Of a DNA stretch of 64,000 nt, positions 26,077 through 35,026 are shown in pieces; the first letter of the stretch is position 1, and every line of letters starts with the position of its first letter. The DNA is from FEN-1139 sp964396375 (GTDB lineage Bacteria > Myxococcota_A > Polyangia > Polyangiales > Polyangiaceae). The stretch spans positions 62,001 to 126,000 of the forward strand of contig CAYNEY010000008.1 of the NCBI GenBank assembly GCA_964396375.1. Reading direction: 5' to 3'. The notes below the pieces were generated by a model. That model was not told the DNA's origin. It saw nothing but the letters and a program-made list of their open reading frames with translations, and did not search any database. A program made the position numbers and the translations under genes.

Positions 26077-27721
26077 CCTCGCCTCGTCGCACATGGAGGT
26101 CGAAGTCTTCGATGCGCGTCACCCACCGGTAACTTCGGTCGAGTAGCTCGGCGAGTCTCGGGAACGACGCGAGATCGGTGTGTGAGTCCGTCGCGCGCCC
26201 CGTCACCCCCGGAAACACGTCGTTGTGTTGAACGATGATGTACGAAGGGCGGTTCTTCTCCACCTCCTCAGCCATCAGCCGTTGTGACGTATCCGTCTGC
26301 CAGCGGCTGCGCTGTGGCACGTTGTAGATGAATCGCGTGGCGGGCTTCCGCTCGCTCAACCAGTAGATAGCCGGTTCGAAGCCAAACACCAGAACCGTGT
26401 CATCAGGGCGGGTATGGTACCTGATGTAGTCCGCCACCTGACGGTTGGCGCCTAGGTCATAGTCCGCAGCACGGTGGAGTAGCCTGTCCATCTCAGGTCG
26501 AGACAGTGCCCCGAAAAGGTAGCGGGCACGGATCTCGGCGCGCCCGAGGGCACGGAAAGGCACGTCGTTGACGGGTTTTCTCGCCACCAGCAACCCGAGC
26601 ACCAGAAGCGCCAATCCGAGCCGGGCCGAGACACCGCGGAGGTTTGCAGCGCGGAGCAGCTTCGTCCAGCCAGCACCCGCGAGCAGTGCCAGCACGGGTA
26701 CGGTCGCCGCGTAGTGGTACTGGAAGAACTTGGCCTGCATCGCCACTCCCGCCAGCTGCACGGCCGCACACCCAAGCAAGAGTAGAGCACCCTCTCGCTC
26801 CTCGCTCGCCAACGGAAAGAGGATCGCGCATGCCACCAGACCGACCGCGATCAAGGGAGAGAATCGGGTCACGGCCTCGACCACCGCGAAGTAGAACATC
26901 TCGAGGGGCTGGGCGTCAGAGTTCCATCCAAGCTTGGTGTAGCCGGGGACGAAGTCGCGCAGGGTCCACACCAGATCAGGAAGGCCTCCGCGCGCCCAAA
27001 ACCAGAGGAGGGTGCCGCCAAGCACGAGCAGCGCACCCAACGCCAACGCTGCCAGATCCCAGAGCCGTGCACCCCACGGACGGGCTGCCTGCTTGTTCAG
27101 GCGATGGGCAGCCACCACCACCAGGCAGCCCCCGAGTGGCGGTTTCTGCAGGGCCGCAGCGCCTAGGAGGAGCCCAACCAGAAAGGCATTGCGAGCCGCC
27201 CCGGGCCGTTCCCCTTGATTTTGCACACTCACCGCGAGCGCGAAAATGGTGAGCATCCCCCCGAAGGTCTCGGGCTGCCCCGAGTGCCAAAAGTCGAGCA
27301 GAACGTGGACAATCGCAGCGATCGCCGCACCCAGCATCCCCGCCGTCGCCGAGCCGAACCAGCGGCGCCCCAGCCAGGCCATGGTGAGAGCCATGCCGAC
27401 CAGCCCACAACCCTCTAGGATCCTGGGCGCTGCCATCGACCGCCCGAACAGGACTTCCCCGAGGGCGTACACGAAGAAGATCCCGGGCGGCTTGAAGTCC
27501 CAGAGATCTCGGTACGGGAGCTGGCCCTCGACGATCCCTCGGCCAACCACCGCGTAGATGCTCTGGTCACGTCCAAACGAGGTGGTGGCAATGAGCACGG
27601 CCGAGCAGAGGACCACCAACCCAGCACCAAAAAGGATGATGTGCCCAGAGGAGGCCCAACGGATCCGCCCCGCGAGCGCTCGGACTCGAGAGACACGGCC
27701 GGGGCTTGCTCGCTCAGTCAC
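26066..27721 (-). CDS. membrane glycosyltransferase-like protein (GT39/ArnT-type)
   Basis: About 551 residues with roughly ten hydrophobic helices followed by a ~150-residue soluble tail. The first loop after TM1 has FGRDQSIYAVVGRGIVEGQLPYRDLWDFKPPGIF, the acidic loop of PMT/ArnT-type transferases that use polyprenyl-phosphate sugars. It probably adds sugars to a protein or lipid on the outer face of the inner membrane, though the substrate is unknown. The start is uncertain; a GTG at 27721 fits, and an upstream ATG at 27835 would add 38 unlike residues. It runs divergently from a second such protein. Confidence 0.7.
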   Translation of the reverse strand: MTERASPGRVSRVRALAGRIRWASSGHIILFGAGLVVLCSAVLIATTSFGRDQSIYAVVGRGIVEGQLPYRDLWDFKPPGIFFVYALGEVLFGRSMAAPRILEGCGLVGMALTMAWLGRRWFGSATAGMLGAAIAAIVHVLLDFWHSGQPETFGGMLTIFALAVSVQNQGERPGAARNAFLVGLLLGAAALQKPPLGGCLVVVAAHRLNKQAARPWGARLWDLAALALGALLVLGGTLLWFWARGGLPDLVWTLRDFVPGYTKLGWNSDAQPLEMFYFAVVEAVTRFSPLIAVGLVACAILFPLASEEREGALLLLGCAAVQLAGVAMQAKFFQYHYAATVPVLALLAGAGWTKLLRAANLRGVSARLGLALLVLGLLVARKPVNDVPFRALGRAEIRARYLFGALSRPEMDRLLHRAADYDLGANRQVADYIRYHTRPDDTVLVFGFEPAIYWLSERKPATRFIYNVPQRSRWQTDTSQRLMAEEVEKNRPSYIIVQHNDVFPGVTGRATDSHTDLASFPRLAELLDRSYRWVTRIEDFDLHVRRGEDGH

Positions 27722-27909
27722 TGGTTGGCCAAGGTAGTGTGACCTCCGACGCGCGCCAAGCCCGGAGTGCTGCGACCCGCCCCGCCGCTGGAAAATTCTC
27801 ACAAACTCACAGTTTTTTGGGCATTGTGGCGGCAAAGCACGGCAAATCCTCCCGAATTCTCTGCCCCGTGGTATCTAGTCGCGGCCCACTTCAGGAAGGC
27901 TTCCCATCC

Positions 27910-30288
27910 ATGATGCGACATCGCTCACTTGCCCTCGGCGGACGACACCCTCGGCGATTCGGCGCGTGGCTCTCCGGCACCCGACACCTCATCGTGCTCC
28001 TCGTCGCCAGTCTGACACTGCTCTTCGCGTGCCGTGCCGAGAAGGCCGGGCCAAGCCTGCTCGCCAAGCAGAAGCCCTCGCGCGTCCAACAGGTCACCAA
28101 CCCACAACGCATCACCGACGGGACCCGGGCGCGCAACGGCGACAACTGGAACACCCAGCTTACCTCGATCATCGGTGGGCCCCAGGCCTTCATCGAGTGG
28201 GATCTCGGCGCGACCAAGGAGCTCCGCGCGGCCTACGTCCAGGGTGACAACAACGACGAATACGTGCTCAGCGCCTCTGAGGACGGCACCAACTTCTCCG
28301 AGATCTGGGTCGCGCCCCCGAACCGCGCTTCGAGCGGAATGCAGACCCGCGTCACCCGGAGCCTGCAGACTTCGGCGCGTCACCTGCGCCTGTCGGCACG
28401 CGGCGGCGATGGCTCGTTCTCGGTCGCCGAGCTGCAGGTCTTCTCGGATGCAGCCGGGGTCTCGGAGACGGCCCTCTCCGAGGGCCACGGTCTCCCAACA
28501 CCCGAGGCGCTGCGCGGCAAGCTGATGCTGCTGGTGCTCGCTTTTGGGGTATTTTTGTTCGCGACCTGGCGGTATTCTTCCCGGCTCTGGTCGTGGCTTC
28601 CGGCTCTGTTCCCCGTGGCCGTCGGCTACCTGATCTATGACCAGATGCTCGACAGCTGGCCGCTCGCCATGCGCGAGGTCGCCTTCATGCGCGGCGTAGC
28701 CGGTGCCCTCGCCGCCCTGGCACTCTTGCGTGAGTTCGTGTTCCGACGGTCCTATCCGGCACGGACTGCGAGCGTGCTCTCGACGCTTGGGGTGGCGGCA
28801 CTCCTCGCCTTTGCCTCGTTCTTCAACATGGGCCACCCCCAGTTCACCGACCACAAGGTGAACCAGCCCTCGTTCGTCCACAATTTTGACATGCGGGTCT
28901 ACTACCCCGTGGCCAAATACTTCAAGGAGCTACGGTACGATGGGCTCTATCAGGCCAGCGTGGCTGCCTACGTGGACGACGCGGGCGTATCCATCGACTC
29001 CTTGAACCGGGTAGAACTCCGCGATCTGCGCACCCACAAGATGACACGGGTCGCCCAGGTCAAGCAGCAGATCCTCGACATCTCCAAGCGTTTCTCCCCG
29101 GCGCGGTGGGCCACCTTCAAGGAGGACATGCGCTACTTCCGGCAGAACATGGGGGTCGGAGACTACCTCGGGAGTATGCGTGACCACGGGGGCAACGCCA
29201 CCCCAGTCTGGATGGCACTTGGCCATCTGATCTTTGCTGGCACCACCGCCAACAACGCCACCTTGACTCTGGGCGGGCTGCTCGATCCGCTGCTTTTGTT
29301 GGCGGCCTTCGCGGTCATCTGGCGGACCTTCGGGGTGCGCGCTGGTCTGCTCTCGATGGTGGTCTTCGGAGCCAACGACTTTTACATGTTCGGGTCGAAC
29401 TGGGCGGGGGCAACGCTGCGCCATGACTGGATGGCGTACCTTGCGTTCGGCTTGTGCGCGCTCCGCGCCCATCGCTTCGCCCTGGGAGGGGCGTTCTTGG
29501 CCATGTCCGCCGCCATCCGAGCCTTCCCGGCCTTTGCCCTTCTGGGCGTTTTGATACCCTTCGCCTGGTGGGCCTGGGAGCACCGGCAAGCCACCGGCAA
29601 ATGGCCCAAGATCCCGGATCTGGTGGAGAAGCAGAAGCCGGTGCTGCTCACGGTAGCGGGGGCAGCGGCCTGCGCGCTGGTGATGTTCATCGCATCTTCG
29701 CTGATCTTGGACTTCGGAGCCTGGACGGAGTGGTTGGCCAAGGTTCGGATGCTCGATCGCGATCCCCACGTCAACGAGGTGAGCTTGCGCGCACTGATCG
29801 CGGGGGCCAATGACCTCCAAGGGGTGGCGATCGGGCACCGTGCTCCCGTGTATTGGGCCGTGGCGGCGTTGTTCGTCGGTGGCGTGATCCTCGCGGGACG
29901 CAACAAGCCCCTCGACCAGGCCGCGGCCATCGCCACCGTGCTGATCCCGATCGTGTTCAATCCCGCCAATTACTACGCACATTTCATCTACGTGCTCCCG
30001 ATCTTGGCCCTGGAACGCACCCGGTCAGAATCAGCCTCGGGACACCCGCCGATGAGCGGCTACGACGGCTGGATCTGGGCTATCATGCCGCTGGTGTGCG
30101 TGGCGGGCTACTGGACGACGCTCACCAATGATGTCGAGCTCCACTTCCAGCTTGGCTCGGCACTGGCCATCATCGGGCTCGGCGTGCTGCTCGTGCTCAT
30201 CTTGTATCGCGACCGGACGCTCTGGCTGCCTCCGACCACCACCACGCGGCTCTGCTCTCTGCTCAGGCGCCATCCGCGCCGTGACTAG
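27910..30288 (+). CDS. membrane glycosyltransferase-like protein with N-terminal discoidin-like domain
   Basis: This 792-residue protein begins with a signal anchor or lipobox (LLFAC at ~37-41). A discoidin (F5/8 type C)-like domain follows at about residues 60-180 (ITDG..., IEWDLGATKELRAAYV..., FSVAELQVFSD). The rest is a polytopic membrane domain with many helices of the GT87/DUF2029 or mannosyltransferase kind. Discoidin domains bind carbohydrate or lipid head groups. AGGAAGG lies a few bases before the ATG at 27910. The next lipoprotein gene overlaps its end by eight bases. Confidence 0.68.
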   Translation: MMRHRSLALGGRHPRRFGAWLSGTRHLIVLLVASLTLLFACRAEKAGPSLLAKQKPSRVQQVTNPQRITDGTRARNGDNWNTQLTSIIGGPQAFIEWDLGATKELRAAYVQGDNNDEYVLSASEDGTNFSEIWVAPPNRASSGMQTRVTRSLQTSARHLRLSARGGDGSFSVAELQVFSDAAGVSETALSEGHGLPTPEALRGKLMLLVLAFGVFLFATWRYSSRLWSWLPALFPVAVGYLIYDQMLDSWPLAMREVAFMRGVAGALAALALLREFVFRRSYPARTASVLSTLGVAALLAFASFFNMGHPQFTDHKVNQPSFVHNFDMRVYYPVAKYFKELRYDGLYQASVAAYVDDAGVSIDSLNRVELRDLRTHKMTRVAQVKQQILDISKRFSPARWATFKEDMRYFRQNMGVGDYLGSMRDHGGNATPVWMALGHLIFAGTTANNATLTLGGLLDPLLLLAAFAVIWRTFGVRAGLLSMVVFGANDFYMFGSNWAGATLRHDWMAYLAFGLCALRAHRFALGGAFLAMSAAIRAFPAFALLGVLIPFAWWAWEHRQATGKWPKIPDLVEKQKPVLLTVAGAAACALVMFIASSLILDFGAWTEWLAKVRMLDRDPHVNEVSLRALIAGANDLQGVAIGHRAPVYWAVAALFVGGVILAGRNKPLDQAAAIATVLIPIVFNPANYYAHFIYVLPILALERTRSESASGHPPMSGYDGWIWAIMPLVCVAGYWTTLTNDVELHFQLGSALAIIGLGVLLVLILYRDRTLWLPPTTTTRLCSLLRRHPRRD

Positions 30289-31831
30289 CCAACAGCTGTT
30301 CGCGAGCCCGCTTCGGATCGGGCTCGCTCTCGGTTGGGCGATCGCACTCTCGACCGCCTGCTCCTCGAGGAGCGTCGAGGAACCGCACCTGAAACGCTCG
30401 CCACCGCCTAAGGGTACGGCGAGCGCGGCGAGTTCAGCGACCTCTCGCGGCCCCGGCGCGGGGTCTTCTCTCCTGTCGAGTGGCTCGCCGAGTCTCGCTG
30501 GACAGGTGGGCGTCCTGCCCTCCTCGGCTGCTCACGCGCCGGAGAGCCCACCCCCCCAACGCGATCCCGACGGCAACGACGACCCAAACCAGCCGCCATC
30601 ACAGAAGCTCCCCGAGCGCGGAATCTTCGAACGAGTAGGTCGACCCCCGGCCTCACTCCGACAGATCTGCGACCTTACCCCCCTCGGAGATGCTCTGTAC
30701 GCCGCCCACGCCCTCGTGCCGCTCGGGGCCGATGGCGCAACCATCACGCGCTATCGCCCAGCCGACGAGAAGCGCCCGTTTTCGATCGCCTTCGACTGGA
30801 ACCGACCGGGGCAACCCACCCAAGGTGGCGGCGCGGGCCAGGGATTCTTGCGCGTGCGCGCCCTCGATGGTCGTCTGTTCGTGCCCGACGCGGATTCACC
30901 CTACGCGGGCTTCGGCTTGATCGACTGGGGTACGGAGAGCTACCTGTTCGTCTCCTCCGACGAAGGGCGCTTTGCCCCAGCGCATCGCCCCAACTACCGC
31001 CCCCCCGGTCGCCCCAGCCCCGACGGCAAGCGGTCTGGCGCAGCGATCCTGCCGCGCGCCTACCACGTCCTCGACGTGATCCGCTTCCGCGGGATGTGGA
31101 TCGCCTCCACCGGTTCGGTGCCACCGGGCGAGCGGGCTTGGCGTGGACCCTCTCCGGGAGCTCTGCACGTCGCTACCCCGGATCTCTCACGCTTCGTTTA
31201 CGCGGTGCCGTTCCCCTTTCCGTACGACCAACGGGTCTGGCGTCTCACCTACCTGGTGCGCCATCGCGATCGGTTGCTGGTAGGCCTGCAAGACTACGAC
31301 GGAACCTCCCCCTACGACTACCTGATCGTCGATCCTCCGGGCGACGCCACGACCCTCGAGCACACCCACCTCCGCCCAGTCCGCGCCCTTCCGGACGGGG
31401 GAGCCCAGACCCTGCGCTGGTACACCGATCGAGGTAGCCTGTTTTGGATCGCGTGGAACCGAGAAGGTGTAGCTCTGCGTGTAACCCGTGACCAAGAACA
31501 CTGGCAGGTGATCTCGCTCCCCGCCGAAGCCGGGGCACCCACCGATATCCTGCGGTTTGGACCCGACTTGGTAGTGCTCGCCGAATTCGGCCTTTACAGA
31601 CTGGATGATGCCTGGCAACCGACGGTGATCGCCACCGTACCCACGAAGAAGTCGCCCTTCGAACTCCGCGACGGGATGTGCGCCGCGCCGCTCGCAACCT
31701 TCCAAGGAGAACTCTACGCCGGCGGACAGCGCGACGGAGCCTTGTATCGGCTCGTACCCGCACCGGAGGCGCCAACTCCAACCGCACCAGCCGCTTCCAT
31801 GCTGCCCGAAGACGCCCAAGGGGCGCGTTGA
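30281..31831 (+). CDS. putative lipoprotein, unknown function
   Basis: This 516-residue protein starts at a GTG (30281) that overlaps the TAG of the upstream gene by eight bases. It has a lipoprotein signal peptide with lipobox ALSTAC (Cys ~27), a Ser/Pro-rich linker to about residue 110, and then a beta-rich domain with repeated Trp/Tyr strands (RWYTDRGSLFWIAWN, LVVLAEFGLYRLDD) suggestive of a propeller. No family is recognised. Its coupling to the glycosyltransferase gene suggests a shared envelope role. Confidence 0.55.
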   Translation: MTSQQLFASPLRIGLALGWAIALSTACSSRSVEEPHLKRSPPPKGTASAASSATSRGPGAGSSLLSSGSPSLAGQVGVLPSSAAHAPESPPPQRDPDGNDDPNQPPSQKLPERGIFERVGRPPASLRQICDLTPLGDALYAAHALVPLGADGATITRYRPADEKRPFSIAFDWNRPGQPTQGGGAGQGFLRVRALDGRLFVPDADSPYAGFGLIDWGTESYLFVSSDEGRFAPAHRPNYRPPGRPSPDGKRSGAAILPRAYHVLDVIRFRGMWIASTGSVPPGERAWRGPSPGALHVATPDLSRFVYAVPFPFPYDQRVWRLTYLVRHRDRLLVGLQDYDGTSPYDYLIVDPPGDATTLEHTHLRPVRALPDGGAQTLRWYTDRGSLFWIAWNREGVALRVTRDQEHWQVISLPAEAGAPTDILRFGPDLVVLAEFGLYRLDDAWQPTVIATVPTKKSPFELRDGMCAAPLATFQGELYAGGQRDGALYRLVPAPEAPTPTAPAASMLPEDAQGAR

Positions 31832-31841
31832 CTGGGACGAC

Positions 31842-32948
31842 CTAGCGCGCGCGTTGAGCCAGAACCTTGCCGAGGGCGACTCGGCGCTTGGCGAGCAGTC
31901 GGGTCAGGATCTCGTCAGGGAGTATCACGTCACTGAACGGACCCATCGCTGCCACCTGCTCCGTGCTCAGCCAGTGCCGGCAAGTCACATCTCCGCCCTG
32001 CTCCATCAAGTTGCCCACATCTTCGACATGGGGCAGCCCGAGCGCGTGTCCCATCTCGTGGGCCACCACATGTTGGAAGTTCACTCCAAAGTCCACGATG
32101 TCCGTGTTCCCAACGAAGAGAGTGGGCGTGAAATCAGAATCGATCTCCAGCATCGTGTTCAAAGATGCCCCAGATTCCTCGGCGCTCACCAGGTTGAGCA
32201 GGGTTGGGGACAGCCCCAGCCCCACCACCACCCCATCCATCTCCAGCAACTCCACCATACTCGGCGAGATGATCTGATCGATCACGGCGACGTTGACCTT
32301 GGGCGCGGCCGGGATGGCGTAGCGATCAAAGAAAGCTCGCGTGGGTTCGAACATCACCCGACCGATCGCCTGAACGGCGATCTCTTCCTGCTCTTCGGTC
32401 AGCGTCGTGGCATTCGCCGGGATTCCAGCGTCGATCAAGGCTGCATTCAACGAGGCCAGATCTCCGTCGATCGCGTAACGGATCGTATCGGCCGTGGCCA
32501 CGTCATCCGTGTACATGGTGAGCTGGTTCGGGGCGTAGTAGGCTTGGAGGGCCTGGGTGTGATTCACGGTATCCGCGTCGCTCACGCCCGAGTACCGATA
32601 CAGGCTGAGCCAGAGTTCGGCGTCGATCACGGGATCGACGCGGGTCGGATCGCAGGGTGGCAAGGTATTGTCCGCGTAGCCACGCAGGTAGGCCTCGGTG
32701 GCGCAGCTGGTCAGAACCTCGCTCTCACAACTCGCATCGCTGGCGGTCGTGCAGGACTCTTCGACCACCATCTCACAGGGGTGAGGACCGGTATCCACGG
32801 CTCCCCCCTCGCCCGTCTCCGTCCCGACACCGCCTTCGCAGTCACCGAACAGCGGATTGCATCCCGAGCCATCGCCGTCGTCCGAACTACATCCGAATCC
32901 GATGACCAACGCCACCAACCCAACGGCCCATGCCATCTTCCCACTCAT
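31842..32948 (-). CDS. lipoprotein zinc metalloprotease of metzincin type
   Basis: This 368-residue protein has a lipobox (IGFGC, Cys20) and a Cys-rich, Gly/Thr-rich N-terminal region. The C-terminal third has the extended zinc motif HEMGHALGLPH (His297, Glu298, His301, His307) and a likely Met-turn at NLMEQG (Met315), which is the metzincin signature of astacin/matrixin-like enzymes. It is probably anchored to the outer membrane and may act on surface or extracellular proteins. It faces the glycosyltransferase-linked lipoprotein gene with a 10-base gap. The substrate is unknown. Confidence 0.8.
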   Translation of the reverse strand: MSGKMAWAVGLVALVIGFGCSSDDGDGSGCNPLFGDCEGGVGTETGEGGAVDTGPHPCEMVVEESCTTASDASCESEVLTSCATEAYLRGYADNTLPPCDPTRVDPVIDAELWLSLYRYSGVSDADTVNHTQALQAYYAPNQLTMYTDDVATADTIRYAIDGDLASLNAALIDAGIPANATTLTEEQEEIAVQAIGRVMFEPTRAFFDRYAIPAAPKVNVAVIDQIISPSMVELLEMDGVVVGLGLSPTLLNLVSAEESGASLNTMLEIDSDFTPTLFVGNTDIVDFGVNFQHVVAHEMGHALGLPHVEDVGNLMEQGGDVTCRHWLSTEQVAAMGPFSDVILPDEILTRLLAKRRVALGKVLAQRAR

Positions 32949-33033
32949 GTTTCACCTCGCTCCGCTGAAATGCTCAAGGTATCCGCTGCTTCTCGGACAA
33001 GCTTACCCCTTTACACCCTCTTTGGACAGCACC

Positions 33034-33486
33034 TCATTCTTGTGCCGTCCGCTCGGACTTTGGCGCGTTGGGGCTGGTCACAGCACCACCCATCTGCCGT
33101 CCGGCATCCCGGGCCACAAACACCACTCCCAGCAAGATCGCGGCCACGCCCACCCACTGACCAACGGTCAGGCGCTCCGCCAGCATCGAACCAGCCACCA
33201 CCACGATGATCGCAAACCCACTCGCGACCATGATCGGATATGCAGCGCTGATCGGCAGCTTCTGGAGAGCATAGGCATAAAAGACCACGTTCAGCCCAAA
33301 GCAGAAGAGTCCGAGCAACAGCTGATAGTGCCGAAAGAGCAGCCGTACCAGGCCAGCCAAGCCACCGTCGAGTATCCCAGCCCCGGCAAGCTCGGCGTCG
33401 ATCCCCCGCATCCCAAACTTGATGAGCAGGTTCGCTCCCGCATTGAGCAGCAACGCAATCACCAACGCGAGCATGTACTTCATCAT
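33034..33486 (-). CDS. small multidrug resistance (SMR/EmrE-like) membrane protein
   Basis: About 150 residues with four hydrophobic helices of SMR/DMT type. The motif NAGANLLIKFGM resembles the first helix, and FGLNVVFYAYALQKLPISAAYPIMVASG is the diagnostic segment of the EmrE/ArnE-like group. The start is the ATG at 33486, eight bases after the stop of glycogen synthase, so the two are probably co-transcribed. Known relatives export cationic drugs or flip polyprenyl-phosphate sugars; the latter would suit a glycan context. It has no ATP-binding motif. Confidence 0.75.
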   Translation of the reverse strand: MMKYMLALVIALLLNAGANLLIKFGMRGIDAELAGAGILDGGLAGLVRLLFRHYQLLLGLFCFGLNVVFYAYALQKLPISAAYPIMVASGFAIIVVVAGSMLAERLTVGQWVGVAAILLGVVFVARDAGRQMGGAVTSPNAPKSERTAQE

Positions 33487-33493
33487 GGCGGGT

Positions 33494-34966
33494 CTACTTG
33501 TTGCGCACAAAATCGTAGATGTTGACGTAGTGGTGCCCGGGATAATTCCACGAGTAGTCGTAGCGCATCCCCTGTTGCATCAGGGCTCGCCACTCCGAAG
33601 GATAATCGTACCAGAGACCGATGGCGCGGTTCATGGCCCCCATGATGGCGTCGTAGTTCGGCTCTCCGAACACGTAACCATTGCGGTCCCATCCGGGTCG
33701 ATCGGAGAAATCGCGATCGTGCACGGTGTCCGCGAGTCCGCCAACGGCCCGCACGACCGGCACCGCACCGTAGCGCAACCCGATCATCTGCGTGAGACCA
33801 CACGGTTCGTAGAGGCTGGGCACCACCATCATGTCACTGCCAGCGTAAATCAGATGTGAGAGTTCCTCATCGAACCGGAGTTCCAGGTGGCAATCGGGGT
33901 TGTCGTTGAGATGCTGCTTCAGGTGCCAGAAGTGAGCCCCGATGTCGGCATTGGGGCTTTCGCCCAGCAGCACGAACTGCGCGCCGTTGCTGAGCGCGTG
34001 AAACATCGCGTGGCGAATCAGATCGACACCCTTCTGCGAATCGAGCCGCCCCACGTAGGAGATGATCGGACGAAACCCGTCGCGGAGCCACAGGCGGTTG
34101 CGCAAGGCTGCCTTGTTTCCGTACTTGGCTTCGGGCTGATGAACATCGTAGTGACAGGGGATGTATGGGTCGATCTGGGGATTCCAGACGTCGTAGTCTA
34201 GCCCGTTCAACACTCCACCGAACTTGTCTTGATGGCAGTACAGAGTATGCCCCAGACCAAACCCCTGTTCGGTGAAGCGCGCCTCCCAGGCGTGCTTGGG
34301 TGACACGGTGGTCACGAAGTTCGAGTAGAGGATCGCACCCTTGGTGAGGTTCAGCGCAAACGGGTTGAAATCATCGCGCATCCGCTCCAAAGCAAAGTAG
34401 TAGTCGGGCCGCCCGAGACCCGTGGCTCTCAAGAGTTCCTCACCCATGCTGCCCTGGTGCTTGAAATTGTGAATGGTGTGAACGACGCGCTGGGTGTGCA
34501 TGCCTGCCGCGGCGTACATCTCGTAGAGCAACACCGGAACCAGCGCGGTCTGCCAGTCGTGGGTGTGGATCACATCCGGACGTTTGCCAGACTTCAGCAA
34601 GAACTCCATGGCCGCCTTGCTGAAGAAGGCGAACCGCATGGCATCGTCCCATTCCCCATAGAACCGCCGCCGATTGAAGAAGCTGTCGTGGCTGTCGGGA
34701 TCGATGAAGAAGCACTTCCTCCCGTGCACGAAGCCGAACCAGACGGTGGTGCGGATTGCCCCGCCGTACCAGGGAACCCACAGATCCTGAAAGACCGGGT
34801 GCAAATCCCAGATATGGTCGTAGCGTAGGCAGTCGTACTTCGGCAAAATGATCTCGACGGCGTGCCCACGCAGGGCAATCTCTCGGGACAATCCCGAGAC
34901 CACGTCCGCCAACCCACCAACCTTGGCCACCGGGCTGCATTCCGGCGCGATCATCACCACGTACAT
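33494..34966 (-). CDS. glgA: glycogen synthase (GT5)
   Basis: This 490-residue GT5 enzyme transfers glucose from ADP- or UDP-glucose to growing alpha-1,4-glucan. The N-terminal KVGGLADV motif, the central IHTHDWQT segment, and the C-terminal SLYEPCGLTQMIGLRYGAVPVVRAVGG segment are diagnostic. The ATG at 34966 precedes the MYVVMIAPE start typical of this family. It lies just upstream of the SMR-type gene and 60 bases downstream of glyQ on the same strand. Confidence 0.96.
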   Translation of the reverse strand: MYVVMIAPECSPVAKVGGLADVVSGLSREIALRGHAVEIILPKYDCLRYDHIWDLHPVFQDLWVPWYGGAIRTTVWFGFVHGRKCFFIDPDSHDSFFNRRRFYGEWDDAMRFAFFSKAAMEFLLKSGKRPDVIHTHDWQTALVPVLLYEMYAAAGMHTQRVVHTIHNFKHQGSMGEELLRATGLGRPDYYFALERMRDDFNPFALNLTKGAILYSNFVTTVSPKHAWEARFTEQGFGLGHTLYCHQDKFGGVLNGLDYDVWNPQIDPYIPCHYDVHQPEAKYGNKAALRNRLWLRDGFRPIISYVGRLDSQKGVDLIRHAMFHALSNGAQFVLLGESPNADIGAHFWHLKQHLNDNPDCHLELRFDEELSHLIYAGSDMMVVPSLYEPCGLTQMIGLRYGAVPVVRAVGGLADTVHDRDFSDRPGWDRNGYVFGEPNYDAIMGAMNRAIGLWYDYPSEWRALMQQGMRYDYSWNYPGHHYVNIYDFVRNK

Positions 34967-35026
34967 CGTTGATTCTCCCGTGTCGTCGTGTTTGCGTGCT
35001 CCAACTTCTCCCCCCTGCCTCCCTAC

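Noticed and set aside
31854..33209. A 451-codon open frame on the plus strand across the metzincin gene
   Set aside because: Antisense shadow; the minus-strand gene has a lipobox and a zinc motif.
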